The position numbers and the translations under genes are program-made. Under the pieces are notes generated by a model. That model ran no database searches. It had not been told where the DNA came from and saw only the letters and a program-made list of their open reading frames with translations. A DNA stretch of 64,000 bases from Heliomarina sp018223035. Lineage in GTDB: Bacteria > Pseudomonadota > Alphaproteobacteria > Rhodobacterales > Rhodobacteraceae. Positions within the stretch are counted from its first letter, which is position 1. Each line of letters opens with the position of its first letter. The stretch spans positions 62,001-126,000 of the forward strand of contig JAAEZD010000001.1 in assembly GCA_018223035.1 (NCBI GenBank). Reading direction: 5' to 3'. Below, in pieces: positions 50,494 through 59,788 of this stretch.

Positions 50494-52109
50494 GCCTTCG
50501 CATCCTCAAGGATCATGTCCGAGGCTTTCTCACCCACCATCATCACCGGCGCATTAAGGTTGCCCGAAGTGATACGCGGAAAGATCGACGCATCCACGAC
50601 GCGCAGCCCCTCGACCCCTTTGACTCGCAGCCGGTCATCGACCACGGCGCTTTCCTCCGGCCCCATCGCGCAGGTGCCGCAAGCGTGGAAAATCGTACCG
50701 CAACGCTTGCGCATATCCTCGCGCAACGCATCGCGATCCGTCACCGCCGCCCCCGGTAGAACCTCACGCTTGACCGACGACGCAATCGGTTCTTGCGCCA
50801 TGATATCGCGCAGGATCTGCACCCCGTCGACCAGTTCCTCAAGGTCCTCGGGCGCGCTCAGATAGCCCGGATGGATTTCCGGCGTGTCCATCGGATCGCC
50901 CGAGCGCAGCCCGATATGGCCCCGGCTCTTGGGGTGGCAGTTCGACAACCCGATCAGCACACCCGGGAAGGTGTCCGGCGACATCAGCCGCCGTTTGCCG
51001 GGCGTCGCCTTGGTATAGCTCATCGGCGAGAAATACAGCTGCAGGTTCGGCCGGTCGCGCTCGGGCGAAGTGCGGATGAACCCGCCACCCTGATTGACGC
51101 TCAGCGACAGCGGCCCCTTGCGCGTCATCGCATAGGTCATGCCCAGCCGGATGCGTCCCATCCACGGCCCCAGCACGTTGTTTAGCGTCGGACAGGTGGT
51201 CTCATAGATCAGGTCCCAGCCGATATGGTCCTGAAGGTTGCGCCCCACCTCGGGCGCGTCATGCAGCACCTCGATCCCCTTGTCGCGCAGCATCGCCCCG
51301 TCGCCGATCCCCGACAGTTGCAGGATCTGCGGCGAATTCACCGCCCCCGCCGACAGGATCACCTCGCGCTTGGCCATAATCCGTTTGACCGCACCGCCCT
51401 GACGGTATTCCACGCCCACCGCGCGGCGGCCCTCAAAAATCAGCCGCATCACCTGCGCGTTCTTGTGCAGCTCAAGGTTCGGCCGGTTCATCGCCGGGTT
51501 CAGATAGCCCGTCGCCGCCGAACAGCGGAAACCGTTCCGCGTATTGATCTGGTAAAGCCCCACGCCTTCCTGCGTCGCCCCGTTGAAATCCGGGTTCGCA
51601 GGCCAGCCCGCCGCCACGGCGGATTTGACATAGTCATGGCTTAACGGATGAACCCCGTCATCGATCCGCGACACGGTGATCGGCCCGCCCGTCCCGCGCC
51701 ATTCATCCGCCCCGGCAAGGTTGTTTTCAAGCTTCTTGAAATAGGGCAGCAGATCGTCATGGGACCAGCCCGCGTTGCCCATGGCCGCCCAGCCGTCGTA
51801 ATCCACTTTCTGCCCGCGGATGAACACCATCGCGTTGATCGAGCTTGACCCGCCCACGACCTTGCCGCGCGGCCAGTAATGGGCACGGCCTGTCTCGGCA
51901 TCCAATTCGGACTGGTAACGCCAGTTCAGACGCGGGTGGTAGAACGCCCCGCCATAGCCAATCGGCATCCGCACCCAAAAGTTGAGATCCGATCCCCCGG
52001 CTTCAAGCACCACCACCTTGTTGCGCGCGTCCGCCGAGAGTCGATTGGCCAGCACGCAGCCCGCCGATCCGGCCCCGATGATGATGTAATCCGCTGTCGC
52101 GCCCTGCAT
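50490..52109 (-). CDS. GMC-family FAD oxidoreductase (choline/alcohol dehydrogenase-like)
   Basis: 539 residues. N-terminal FAD motif IIIGAGSAGCVLANRL with the terminal LEAGG, GGSSSINAMVFIRG, and the second GMC signature GAVNSPQILQLSG. Active-site His in FHACGTCAMG and Asn in SGNLNAPVMM. It oxidises a primary alcohol to an aldehyde; choline, other alcohols or polyols are possible. The BetB/BetI partners of a choline operon are not next to it, so I do not call betA. ATG 52109 chosen to match the family N-terminus; its ribosome binding site is weak. Confidence 0.88.
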   Translation of the reverse strand: MQGATADYIIIGAGSAGCVLANRLSADARNKVVVLEAGGSDLNFWVRMPIGYGGAFYHPRLNWRYQSELDAETGRAHYWPRGKVVGGSSSINAMVFIRGQKVDYDGWAAMGNAGWSHDDLLPYFKKLENNLAGADEWRGTGGPITVSRIDDGVHPLSHDYVKSAVAAGWPANPDFNGATQEGVGLYQINTRNGFRCSAATGYLNPAMNRPNLELHKNAQVMRLIFEGRRAVGVEYRQGGAVKRIMAKREVILSAGAVNSPQILQLSGIGDGAMLRDKGIEVLHDAPEVGRNLQDHIGWDLIYETTCPTLNNVLGPWMGRIRLGMTYAMTRKGPLSLSVNQGGGFIRTSPERDRPNLQLYFSPMSYTKATPGKRRLMSPDTFPGVLIGLSNCHPKSRGHIGLRSGDPMDTPEIHPGYLSAPEDLEELVDGVQILRDIMAQEPIASSVKREVLPGAAVTDRDALREDMRKRCGTIFHACGTCAMGPEESAVVDDRLRVKGVEGLRVVDASIFPRITSGNLNAPVMMVGEKASDMILEDAKA

Positions 52110-52279
52110 GTCTGCCACCGATGGAAGCTTGTTTTGTAGCGGCCCATCTAAAACAGGATCGCGGCCTTTGCACGGGTCCATTTTTTGCGAAATATGATAC
52201 CATTATGACTGGTGGTTGTGGCAGGTTCCGGCGAAAACCGGTTAGCATGGAAAATACTGAAATACCCGCCGAGGCCGCC

Positions 52280-52882
52280 ATGATTACCTCCCTGCCACAC
52301 GAGGCCCTGATCCTCGAAACCGACCGCCTGCGGCTGACCCCCTTTTGCTCGGAGGATGCGGATATCGCCCACCGGCTTCTCGAAGACCCCAAGGTCATGC
52401 GCTATGTCGGCGATCCGATCACCGCGCAAGCGGTCGAGGATCACATGGCCAACGCCATCCGGCGCGGCGCGGGCGGGCGCATCGGCATCTGGTGCGTCAC
52501 CCGAATGGACACCGGCGAAAAGATCGGCGATTGCGTTCTGACCCCGCTTCCGGTCGACTCGGACGAGATCGACTGGGATCAACTCATCCCCGACAGCTAC
52601 CCGCGTGATGAGATCGAAATCGGCTATCTACTGGTGCCCGCCGCCTGGGGACAGGGCTTTGCCACCGAACTCTGCGCCCGCCTGTTGCGCTTTGCCTTCG
52701 AGGAAACCACCCTCCCCCTCATCACCGCCGTTACCGACCCCGACAACGCCAATTCCCGGCATGTCCTGCAAAAATGCGGCCTTCGCCCCACCGGCCCCCG
52801 CCGCGCCTATGCCGAGGATAATTGCAGCGGTTTCGAAATCACGCGCGAGGAATGGGTTGCGCGGTTTGGGCAGGCTGTGTAA
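52280..52882 (+). CDS. GNAT-family N-acetyltransferase (RimJ/RimL-like)
   Basis: 200 residues. The N-terminal LETDRLRLTPFCSEDADI is typical of RimJ/RimL-type acetyltransferases; the acetyl-CoA-binding segment is LLVPAAWGQGFATELCARLL, shown as VPAAWGQGFATE, and AVTDPDNANSRHVLQKCGLR follows. ATG 52280 has GAGG six bases upstream; ATG 52247 gives 11 more residues without a ribosome binding site. Transfers an acetyl group to an amine, perhaps a protein N-terminus or small molecule; substrate unknown. Confidence 0.85.
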   Translation: MITSLPHEALILETDRLRLTPFCSEDADIAHRLLEDPKVMRYVGDPITAQAVEDHMANAIRRGAGGRIGIWCVTRMDTGEKIGDCVLTPLPVDSDEIDWDQLIPDSYPRDEIEIGYLLVPAAWGQGFATELCARLLRFAFEETTLPLITAVTDPDNANSRHVLQKCGLRPTGPRRAYAEDNCSGFEITREEWVARFGQAV

Positions 52883-52900
52883 TCCAGCCCGCGCGCCCCA

Positions 52901-53875
52901 TCACGGCCATATCGACCAGACGTAAACCGCGTACCCGGCAACCAGCACTGCTCCCTCCCAGCGCGCGATCCGAAACCCGGTTGCAGCGAACAGGACAAGA
53001 AGCAGGGAAACGCCCACCATCACCGGCGCATCAAACCGCGCGATTTCATCCGGCACCTGCGATGGCGCGATAAGCGCCGTGGCGCCCCCGATGCCGAGAA
53101 TGTTGTAGATGTTGGACCCGATGACGTTGCCGAATGCCACGTCCCCCTGCCGCTTCACCGCGGCAACAACCGAGGTAACAAGCTCGGGCATGGATGTACC
53201 CACAGCGACGATCGTCAGGCCGATGATCGTTTCCGAAATACCAAAGCCCCGCGCCAGCGCCACGGCCCCGCTGACCAGCAAGGAGCCTCCCGCGATCACA
53301 AGCGCCAGACCGGCAAGGGTTATGAGAAAAGGAATGGCGATATGCCGCTGGCCATGCGGCTGGGAAAGCGCAGGGTCGACCTCTGCAAGGGCAAGGCTCT
53401 TGTCATGCAAGGCACCAGTAGCCCCGGCGTTTCGCTCCTGCCGGATCACGAACAGGATATAGCCGATCAGCAAGGCAAGGAAACCAACGCCCACGGCCTG
53501 CCCCATCGGAACGAACACCGCCATCAGGGCAAACATCACCGCGACCGACAACATCACCACCGCATCCCGGCGCAGCGCCGACCGGGCCACGGCAACAGGG
53601 CAGATCAGCGCCGAGACCCCGGCGATCAACAGGATATTGGCGATGTTCGACCCGACGACATTGCCATATGCGATCCCCGGCGAGCCCTTGAGCCCCGCCT
53701 GAACCGAGGTGACAAGCTCGGGCATCGAGGTGCCGAACCCCACAAGGGTCAGACCGATCACCAGCGGCGAAACCCCAAGTCTTTCGGCAGCTTCAACCGA
53801 CCCGCGCACCAGCAACTCGCCCCCTGCCACCAGCAGGATCAGGCCACCCAAAAGCGGCAACCATGTTTCGATCAT
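52901..53875 (-). CDS. Calcium/sodium antiporter, CaCA family
   Basis: 324 residues, about ten helices, with both alpha repeats (GFGTSMPELVTSVQAG and AVGTSMPELVTSVVAA) complete. The central loop is short and less acidic than in the paralogue at 13161, suggesting a different cation preference. GAGGAG lies just upstream of ATG 53875. Convergent with the GNAT gene. Confidence 0.88.
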   Translation of the reverse strand: MIETWLPLLGGLILLVAGGELLVRGSVEAAERLGVSPLVIGLTLVGFGTSMPELVTSVQAGLKGSPGIAYGNVVGSNIANILLIAGVSALICPVAVARSALRRDAVVMLSVAVMFALMAVFVPMGQAVGVGFLALLIGYILFVIRQERNAGATGALHDKSLALAEVDPALSQPHGQRHIAIPFLITLAGLALVIAGGSLLVSGAVALARGFGISETIIGLTIVAVGTSMPELVTSVVAAVKRQGDVAFGNVIGSNIYNILGIGGATALIAPSQVPDEIARFDAPVMVGVSLLLVLFAATGFRIARWEGAVLVAGYAVYVWSIWP

Positions 53876-54007
53876 GAAAATTCTCCTCGCGCGCTGCATC
53901 CAGCGCGTGTGACGACAAGTGGCGTGGCCAAGCCATCTCTACAAGCGGCACGGACGGGAATATTTCACCCGATGCCATCGCGCGCATCACCGCTGAACAT
54001 CCCACAA

Positions 54008-54036
54008 ACAAAAAAGGCGGCCCGCAGGCCGCCTTT
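54008..54036 (-). terminator. Terminator of the YghU-type gene, probably bidirectional
   Basis: A 10-bp perfect stem (AAAGGCGGCC at 54013-54022 with its complement at 54027-54036) around CGCA, with an A-run to its left that becomes a T-run on the minus strand. It starts eight bases beyond the stop of the gene at 54044. Confidence 0.9.
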
Positions 54037-54043
54037 CTCAGCT

Positions 54044-54916
54044 TCACCCCTGTTCGGGCTCCAGCTTGTCCTGCGTCTTGGTCTCGAAATCGCCCGCATC
54101 GTGGCGTTCGTGCAGTTGGAACTTCGCATCGCCAAAGGTGCGGTTGACCATGCGGCCCCGCTTGACCGGTTCGCGCGCGTCGATCTCCTTGGCCCAGCGC
54201 TGCACGTTCTCATAGCTTTCCACGTCAAGGAACTCGCCCGCCTCGTACAGACGGCCCAACGCAAGCTGGCCGTACCACGCCCAGTTCGCCATATCGGCAA
54301 TCGTGTATTCCTCGCCCACGAGATAGGTGTTCTCCGACAGGCGACGGTCCAGCACGTCAAGCTGGCGCTTCACCTCCATTGCAAAACGGTCGATCGGGTA
54401 TTCCCATTTCTCCGGCGCATAGGCGTAGAAATGGCCGAAGCCACCGCCCAGATAGGGCGCGCTGCCCATCTGCCAGAACAGCCACGACAGCATCTCGGGC
54501 CGGGCGCTGGCATCGGTGGGCAGGAAAGATCCGAACTTTTCCGCGAGGTATAACAGGATCGCACCGGATTCGAACACCCGCGTCGGTGCGCCGGTCGAAT
54601 GGTCCATCAGCGCCGGGATCTTCGAATTCGGGTTCACATCGACAAACCCGCTGCTGAACTGGTCGCCCTCGCCGATGTTGATCAGCCAAGCGTCGTATTC
54701 CGCGTCCGGATGACCGGCGGCCAGAAGCTCTTCAAACAGCACCGTGACCTTCACGCCATTGGGCGTGGCCAGCGAATAAAGCTGGTGGGGGTGCTTGCCG
54801 ACCGGCAGGTCCTTGTCATGGGTCGGACCGGCGATGGGGCGGTTAATGCTGGCGAACTTGCCCCCGCTTTCCTTGTTCCATGTCCATTTCTTCGGCGGCG
54901 TATAGGTATCGGTCAT
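54044..54916 (-). CDS. yghU: Nu-class glutathione transferase/disulfide-bond reductase, YghU type
   Basis: 290 residues, co-linear with E. coli YghU throughout: the N-terminal arm (WTWNKESGGKFASINRPIAG, recognisable as ASINRPIAGPTH), DLPVGKHPHQLYSLATPNG, DQFSSGFVDVNPNSKIPAL, FESGAILLYLAEKFG and the C-terminal QLHERHDAGDFET. YghU binds two glutathione molecules and reduces organic hydroperoxides and disulfides. ATG 54916 gives the family N-terminus. gshA for glutathione synthesis is in the same window but far away. Confidence 0.93.
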   Translation of the reverse strand: MTDTYTPPKKWTWNKESGGKFASINRPIAGPTHDKDLPVGKHPHQLYSLATPNGVKVTVLFEELLAAGHPDAEYDAWLINIGEGDQFSSGFVDVNPNSKIPALMDHSTGAPTRVFESGAILLYLAEKFGSFLPTDASARPEMLSWLFWQMGSAPYLGGGFGHFYAYAPEKWEYPIDRFAMEVKRQLDVLDRRLSENTYLVGEEYTIADMANWAWYGQLALGRLYEAGEFLDVESYENVQRWAKEIDAREPVKRGRMVNRTFGDAKFQLHERHDAGDFETKTQDKLEPEQG

Positions 54917-55008
54917 AGGCTCTCTCTTTGTGCTGAGGCCGCGCACCCAATGGTCACGCGTTGCCGCTCAAGCTATGCGCCCTGCCGCCGCCGTCAACCC
55001 GTCGCGCT

Positions 55009-56262
55009 TCACTGCAGTGCGAGCGCGATGCCTCCCGCCTCACGCGCCGACCGGAACCAAGCGGCGATCTTGTCGCGCTCTTCTTCGGTGATAAAGGACA
55101 CGTTGGCAGGCGGCATCGCCGAGGATATCCCCGCCTGAACATAGATCATCCGTGCGTGCGCCGTGATGTCCGCGTCAGTCTCAAGGTAAACGTGTTTCGG
55201 TGCCCAGAGCATGCCTTCCCAGAAGGGTTCGCGCGAATGGCACATGGAACAGCGCCCCAGCACGATGTCGCGCACTTCGTCATAGCCCTCGGCGCTGGCA
55301 AAGACCTGCTGGCTCCGGCTCAGCGCCGCCTCCTCCTCAGGCACTTCGCGGCTGTAACCCGCACTCGACAACCAGATGATCCCGATAAAGAGCAGCGCGG
55401 TCACGCACCACGTCCAGTGCGGCGCCGGTTTGCGCGCATGTGTCGTGTTGAAATAATGCCGGATCGTGACGCCCATCAGAAACACCAGCGCCGCGATCAG
55501 CCAGTTGTACTGGGTGCCAAAGGCCAGCGGATAGTGGTTAGACAACATCAGGAAAATGACCGGCAGAGTCAGGTAGTTGTTATGGGTCGACCGCAGCTTG
55601 GCGATCTTGCCGTATTTCGGATCGGGCGTGCGCCCGGCCTTGAGGTCCGCCACAACGATGCGCTGGTTCGGCATGATGATGAAGAACACGTTCGCCGTCA
55701 TGATCGTCGCGGTAAACGCGCCCAAATGCAGCATCATCGCCCGGCCGGTGAAGATCTGGTTATACCCCCAGCCCATCACCACAAGCAGCACGAACAACAG
55801 CACCATTAGCACGGTCGGCCGCTCGCCCAGCGGCGATTTGCATAGGAAATCGTAGACCAGCCAGCCAATGCTCAGCGACGCGGCCGAGATCAGCACCCCC
55901 TGCCAGAGCGCCAGATCCGCCTTGGTCGCGTCGATCAGGTAAAGCTCTCCGCCGACCCAGTAGACGATCATCAGCATCGCCGCGCCCGAGAGCCACGTGG
56001 CATAGCTCTCCCATTTGAACCACGTAAGGTGCTCGGGCATCATCTCGGGCGCGACAAGGTATTTCTGGATGTGGTAGAACCCGCCCCCGTGCACCTGCCA
56101 TTCCTCGCCATGCGCGCCCTTGGGCAAATGCGGCGCCTTTTGCAGCCCCAGATCCAGCGCGATGAAGTAAAACGAAGACCCGATCCACGCGATGGCCGTG
56201 ATCACATGCAGCCAACGTACGGCAAAGGCGATCCACTCCCAGGTAATGGCTAGGTCAAGCAT
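55009..56262 (-). CDS. puuD: Urate hydroxylase PuuD with fused cytochrome c domain
   Basis: 417 residues. An N-terminal membrane domain of about eight helices (WIAFAVRWLHVITAIAWIG, GGGFYHIQKYLVAPEMMP) is followed by a C-terminal cytochrome c-like part with one heme motif CSMCH in GRCSMCHSREPFWEG (~residue 330). This matches the PuuD family that oxidises urate to 5-hydroxyisourate using the respiratory chain. Other purine genes (xanthine dehydrogenase, allantoin enzymes) are not in the window. ATG 56262 has GGAG upstream. The 319-base spacer to ugpB holds the Pho box and a palindrome. Confidence 0.92.
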   Translation of the reverse strand: MLDLAITWEWIAFAVRWLHVITAIAWIGSSFYFIALDLGLQKAPHLPKGAHGEEWQVHGGGFYHIQKYLVAPEMMPEHLTWFKWESYATWLSGAAMLMIVYWVGGELYLIDATKADLALWQGVLISAASLSIGWLVYDFLCKSPLGERPTVLMVLLFVLLVVMGWGYNQIFTGRAMMLHLGAFTATIMTANVFFIIMPNQRIVVADLKAGRTPDPKYGKIAKLRSTHNNYLTLPVIFLMLSNHYPLAFGTQYNWLIAALVFLMGVTIRHYFNTTHARKPAPHWTWCVTALLFIGIIWLSSAGYSREVPEEEAALSRSQQVFASAEGYDEVRDIVLGRCSMCHSREPFWEGMLWAPKHVYLETDADITAHARMIYVQAGISSAMPPANVSFITEEERDKIAAWFRSAREAGGIALALQ

Positions 56263-56421
56263 GTGTTTCTCCGCTCGGGTGCTGTTCGGCGCCACCCTAT
56301 CGCGCCGTCCCGCATTTCATCCATCGAGAAAATCCCCCGGCAGTTTCAAAAATCCCCAGACAATCACCCACACCCTTGGCGCGCGCCGCTTGGCGAACAG
56401 ACGCCACAATTCGGCAAATGC

Positions 56422-56431
56422 GTTTGCAAAC
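56422..56431. promoter_or_regulatory. 10-bp perfect palindrome upstream of the ugp operon
   Basis: GTTTGCAAAC is its own reverse complement and sits in an AT-rich part of the spacer, 150 bases before ugpB and 160 bases before puuD. It resembles the core of LacI/GntR-type operators, but no regulator gene is adjacent. A ten-base palindrome can occur by chance. Confidence 0.3.
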
Positions 56432-56485
56432 AATAAGATACCAAAGATATTTGCTTGATGAAATAATCCTGTGGATGGTCGGAAT

Positions 56486-56503
56486 TTGTCACCGGCCTGT
56501 CAC
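56486..56503 (+). promoter_or_regulatory. Pho box of the ugp operon
   Basis: TTGTCAC (56486-56492), four bases, CTGTCAC (56497-56503): two 7-bp half-sites at an 11-base period, the PhoB arrangement (consensus CTGTCAT-N4-CTGTCAT/C). The second half-site is a full match and the first differs by two bases. It lies 78 bases before ugpB, right for activation by PhoB under phosphate limitation. Confidence 0.75.
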
Positions 56504-56581
56504 AGAACCCATACAGTTTGCGAGAATCGCATAGCCATGCCTATGCTTAATAATTCAGCAGAATGTGAATCGGAGATGAAC

Positions 56582-57889
56582 ATGACAATCAGAACCCTTC
56601 TGGGCGGTGCGGCGCTGTCGCTGGCACTTGGCACAAGCGCTTACGCGCAAACGGAAATCCAGTTCTGGCATGCCTTTACCGGACGCCTTGGCGAACTCGT
56701 TGCCGAGCAGGTCGAAACCTTCAATGGTTCCCAGTCGGACTACACCGTTGTCGCCACGCACAAGGGCAACTACTCTGAAACGCTGAACGCCGGGATCGCC
56801 GCATTCCGGGCCGGCGAACAACCCGACATCCTGATGGTCTTCGAAGTCGGCACCGCAACGATGATGGCCGCCAAGGGCGCGATCAAGCCGGTCTACGAAG
56901 TGATGGCGGACGCGGGCGCCGATTTTGACGCGGATGCCTTCATCGGCGCGGTCAAAGGCTATTACACCACCACCGAGGGCGAGATGCTCTCGATGCCCTT
57001 CAACTCCTCCACCCCGGTGCTCTGGGTCAACCGCGACGCGCTGTCCGAGGCCGGCATCGACCCCGATACCGATCTCTCCACCTGGCAGAACGTCGGTGAC
57101 GTGCTCGACCAGCTGAAAGAGGCCGGCAATGAATGCCCGCTGACTACCGCATGGCAAAGCTGGATCCATCTCGAGAACCTCTCGGCCTATCACAACGTGC
57201 CCTTCGCGACGCAGGACAACGGCTTTGCCGGTTTTGACACCGAACTGGCACTGAACGGCCCGGTGCAGGTCAAGCATATCGAAACCATGGGTGAATGGGC
57301 GCAGGACGGCAAATTCATCTACGCCGGTCGCCGTAACGAAGGCGGTGCCAACTTCCGCGCCGGTGAATGCGCGCTCTTCACCGAAAGCTCCGCCGGATAC
57401 GCGGGCATCAAGTCCGAAGCCAGCTTCGACTTCGACGTGCGCCCGCTGCCTTACTGGGAAGGTGTCGAAGGCGCTCCGCAGAACACCATCATCGGGGGCG
57501 CGTCGCTCTGGGTCATGGAAGGCCAGTCGGACGAGGAATACAAAGGCGTTGCCGAATTCCTGAACTTCCTCTCCTCACCGGAAATCCAGGCGAAATGGCA
57601 CCAGGACACCGGCTATCTGCCGATCACCGCGGCCGCCGGTGAACTGACCCGTGAACAGGGTTTCTATGACGAAAACCCGGGCACCGACGTGGCCGTCAAG
57701 CAGATGACCACCAACGAGCCGACCGCCAACTCCAAGGGTCTGCGCCTTGGCTCCTTCGACCAGATCCGCGGCATCATCGACGAAGAGCTCGAAGCCGTAT
57801 GGTCCGGTGACAAATCGGCCCAGGCCGCGCTCGACAGCGCGAAAGAGCGGGGCGACCAGCTGCTGCGCCGCTTCGAAGCCGCGAACTAA
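56582..57889 (+). CDS. ugpB: sn-Glycerol-3-phosphate-binding protein UgpB
   Basis: 435-residue periplasmic binding protein with signal peptide (TIRTLLGGAALSLALGTSAYA). The mature sequence follows E. coli UgpB closely: IQFWHAFTGRLGELV, THKGNYSETLNAGIAAFR, EVGTATMMA, SMPFNSSTPVLWVN, IIGGASLWVMEGQ and the C-terminal ERGDQLLRRFEAAN. It delivers glycerol-3-phosphate and its diesters to the ugp permease. ATG 56582 has CGGAG six bases upstream; ATG 56576 overlaps that site. First gene of ugpBAEC, with a Pho box upstream. Confidence 0.95.
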   Translation: MTIRTLLGGAALSLALGTSAYAQTEIQFWHAFTGRLGELVAEQVETFNGSQSDYTVVATHKGNYSETLNAGIAAFRAGEQPDILMVFEVGTATMMAAKGAIKPVYEVMADAGADFDADAFIGAVKGYYTTTEGEMLSMPFNSSTPVLWVNRDALSEAGIDPDTDLSTWQNVGDVLDQLKEAGNECPLTTAWQSWIHLENLSAYHNVPFATQDNGFAGFDTELALNGPVQVKHIETMGEWAQDGKFIYAGRRNEGGANFRAGECALFTESSAGYAGIKSEASFDFDVRPLPYWEGVEGAPQNTIIGGASLWVMEGQSDEEYKGVAEFLNFLSSPEIQAKWHQDTGYLPITAAAGELTREQGFYDENPGTDVAVKQMTTNEPTANSKGLRLGSFDQIRGIIDEELEAVWSGDKSAQAALDSAKERGDQLLRRFEAAN

Positions 57890-57903
57890 GACCGAAAGAC
57901 CAA

Positions 57904-57927
57904 GGCCGGGGGCTCGCGCTCCCGGCC
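57904..57927 (+). repeat. Intercistronic stem-loop between ugpB and ugpA
   Basis: GGCCGGG (57904-57910) pairs with CCCGGCC (57921-57927), extended by flanking partial pairing. It lies between the binding-protein and permease genes with no strong T-run. It likely stabilises the ugpB message and lowers readthrough. Confidence 0.65.
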
Positions 57928-57937
57928 GCCTTGTTTC

Positions 57938-58819
57938 ATGGAAAAACGCGTCACGTTCAAAGGCTGGCTGCTGCCGATGCTGCTCCTGCTGCCGCAGGTG
58001 TTCATCACGGCTGCCTTTTTCTTTTATCCCGCCGGGCAGGCGATCTATCAGTCGCTGTTCATCCCCGACCCGTTCGGGCTCTCGATGCAATATGTCGGGC
58101 TTGGCAATTTCGAATATCTCGCCAAGGACCCGTATTACCGCGCCTCCTTTGTTACCACCGCCGTTTTCTCCGGCCTTGTCACCGTGGTCTCGATGGGCAT
58201 GGCGCTGTATCTTGCCGTCCTCGCCGACCGGCTGATCAAGGGCTCGGGCACCTATCGCACCCTGCTGATCTGGCCCTACGCGGTTGCCCCCGCCGTGGCC
58301 GGTGTGCTCTGGCTCTTCATGTTCAACACCCGCGTCGGCGTGATCTCGTGGTACCTCGGCCTCCTGGGCTATGACTGGAACCACGTGCTGAACGAAACCG
58401 AGGCGATGGGCCTCGTCGTGGTCGCCTCCAGCTGGGGCCGCGTCAGCTACAACTTCCTGTTCTTCCTCGCCGGGCTTCAGGCGATCCCGCGCTCGGTGAT
58501 CGAAGCCGCCGCCATCGACGGCGCCCGGTTCTGGACTCGTTTCCGCACCATCGTCTTCCCGCTGCTCTCGCCCACCACCTTCTTTCTGCTGGTGGTCAAT
58601 ATCGTCTACGCCTTCTTCGAAACCTTCGGCGTGATCCACACGATCACCTCGGGCGGCCCGCAGCAGGCCACCACCATCCTCGTCTACAAGGTCTACAAGG
58701 ACGGCTTCGTCGGGCAGGACCTCGGCAGCTCCGCCGCCCAGTCGGTCGTGCTCTTGCTGGTCGTCGGCCTGCTCACCGTCATCCAGTTCAAATACATCGA
58801 ACGGAGGGTGCACTATTGA
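57938..58819 (+). CDS. ugpA: sn-Glycerol-3-phosphate ABC transporter permease UgpA
   Basis: 293-residue, six-helix permease. The opening VTFKGWLLPMLLLLPQVFIT and AIYQSLFIPDPFG are typical of UgpA, and the EAA loop is EAAAIDGARFWTRFRTI. Second gene of the operon, 48 bases after ugpB; its stop overlaps the ugpE start. Confidence 0.93.
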   Translation: MEKRVTFKGWLLPMLLLLPQVFITAAFFFYPAGQAIYQSLFIPDPFGLSMQYVGLGNFEYLAKDPYYRASFVTTAVFSGLVTVVSMGMALYLAVLADRLIKGSGTYRTLLIWPYAVAPAVAGVLWLFMFNTRVGVISWYLGLLGYDWNHVLNETEAMGLVVVASSWGRVSYNFLFFLAGLQAIPRSVIEAAAIDGARFWTRFRTIVFPLLSPTTFFLLVVNIVYAFFETFGVIHTITSGGPQQATTILVYKVYKDGFVGQDLGSSAAQSVVLLLVVGLLTVIQFKYIERRVHY

Positions 58820-59721
58820 CCGCCCGTGACGCGCTCGCCGCCGAAACCGCCCCGGTAAAATCCGCCCGCATCCCCGCCGAGGGCATGGTCGAGAAACGCG
58901 GCATTGGCCTCTGGTTCACCCATGCCGGCCTGATCCTCGGCGTGATCGTGATTTTCTTTCCGATCTGGCTCGCCTTTGTCGCCTCCACGGTCAGCCAACC
59001 CGAAATCGTGCGCCCGCCGATGCCCCTGCTGCCCGGCGACCAGTTCCTCGAGAACTATACCAAGGCACTGTTTTCCGGGGTCAATGCGCCTGTGGCCTGG
59101 ATGCTCTTCAACTCGCTGGTCATGGCGCTTGGCATTTCCATCGGCAAGATCGTGATCTCGCTGCTCTCGGCCTTCGCCATCGTCTATTTCCGCTTTCCGG
59201 GGCGCAAGCTGTTCTTCTGGCTGATCTTCCTCACCCTGATGCTCCCGGTCGAAGTGCGCATCGTGCCCACCTACGAGGTCATCGCCAATTTCGGGATGCT
59301 CAACAGCTACTCCGGGCTGATCTTTCCCCTGATCGCCTCGGCCACCGCCACCTTCCTGTTCCGCCAGTTCTTCATGACCGTGCCGGACGAACTGGCCGAG
59401 GCCGCCCGCGTCGACGGCGCCCGCCCGATGCGGTTCTTCTGGGATATCCTGCTGCCGATGAGCCGCACCAACATGGCCGCGCTCTTCGTCATCCTCTTCA
59501 TCTACGGCTGGAACCAGTATCTCTGGCCGCTGCTGATCACCACCGACCCGTCGATGAACACCATCGTCATGGGGCTGAAACAGATGTTTCCCAGCGGCGA
59601 CGACATCGCCGACTGGCCAGTGATCATGGCCACCTCGATCCTCGCGATGATCCCCCCGGTGATCGTGGTCATCTCGATGCAGAAACTCTTCATCCGCGGC
59701 CTCGTGGACAGCGAGAAATGA
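58816..59721 (+). CDS. ugpE: sn-Glycerol-3-phosphate ABC transporter permease UgpE
   Basis: 301 residues with six helices and EAA loop EAARVDGARPMRFFWDI; GWNQYLWPLLIT and PSMNTIVMGLKQMF are characteristic of UgpE. It starts with TTG at 58816, with GGAGGG about 8 bases upstream and a four-base overlap with ugpA. An N-terminal polar extension of about 25 residues precedes the first helix. Confidence 0.93.
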   Translation: MTARDALAAETAPVKSARIPAEGMVEKRGIGLWFTHAGLILGVIVIFFPIWLAFVASTVSQPEIVRPPMPLLPGDQFLENYTKALFSGVNAPVAWMLFNSLVMALGISIGKIVISLLSAFAIVYFRFPGRKLFFWLIFLTLMLPVEVRIVPTYEVIANFGMLNSYSGLIFPLIASATATFLFRQFFMTVPDELAEAARVDGARPMRFFWDILLPMSRTNMAALFVILFIYGWNQYLWPLLITTDPSMNTIVMGLKQMFPSGDDIADWPVIMATSILAMIPPVIVVISMQKLFIRGLVDSEK

Positions 59722-59788
59722 TACCCCTCATCGTCCCTGCCCCGACCGATCCGCAAATCAACAGACTTCAAGAATGTGAACGGACCCA

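Noticed and set aside
50490..52109. Choline dehydrogenase betA with a glycine betaine operon
   Set aside because: The GMC family is broad, and no betaine aldehyde dehydrogenase or BetI regulator is adjacent.
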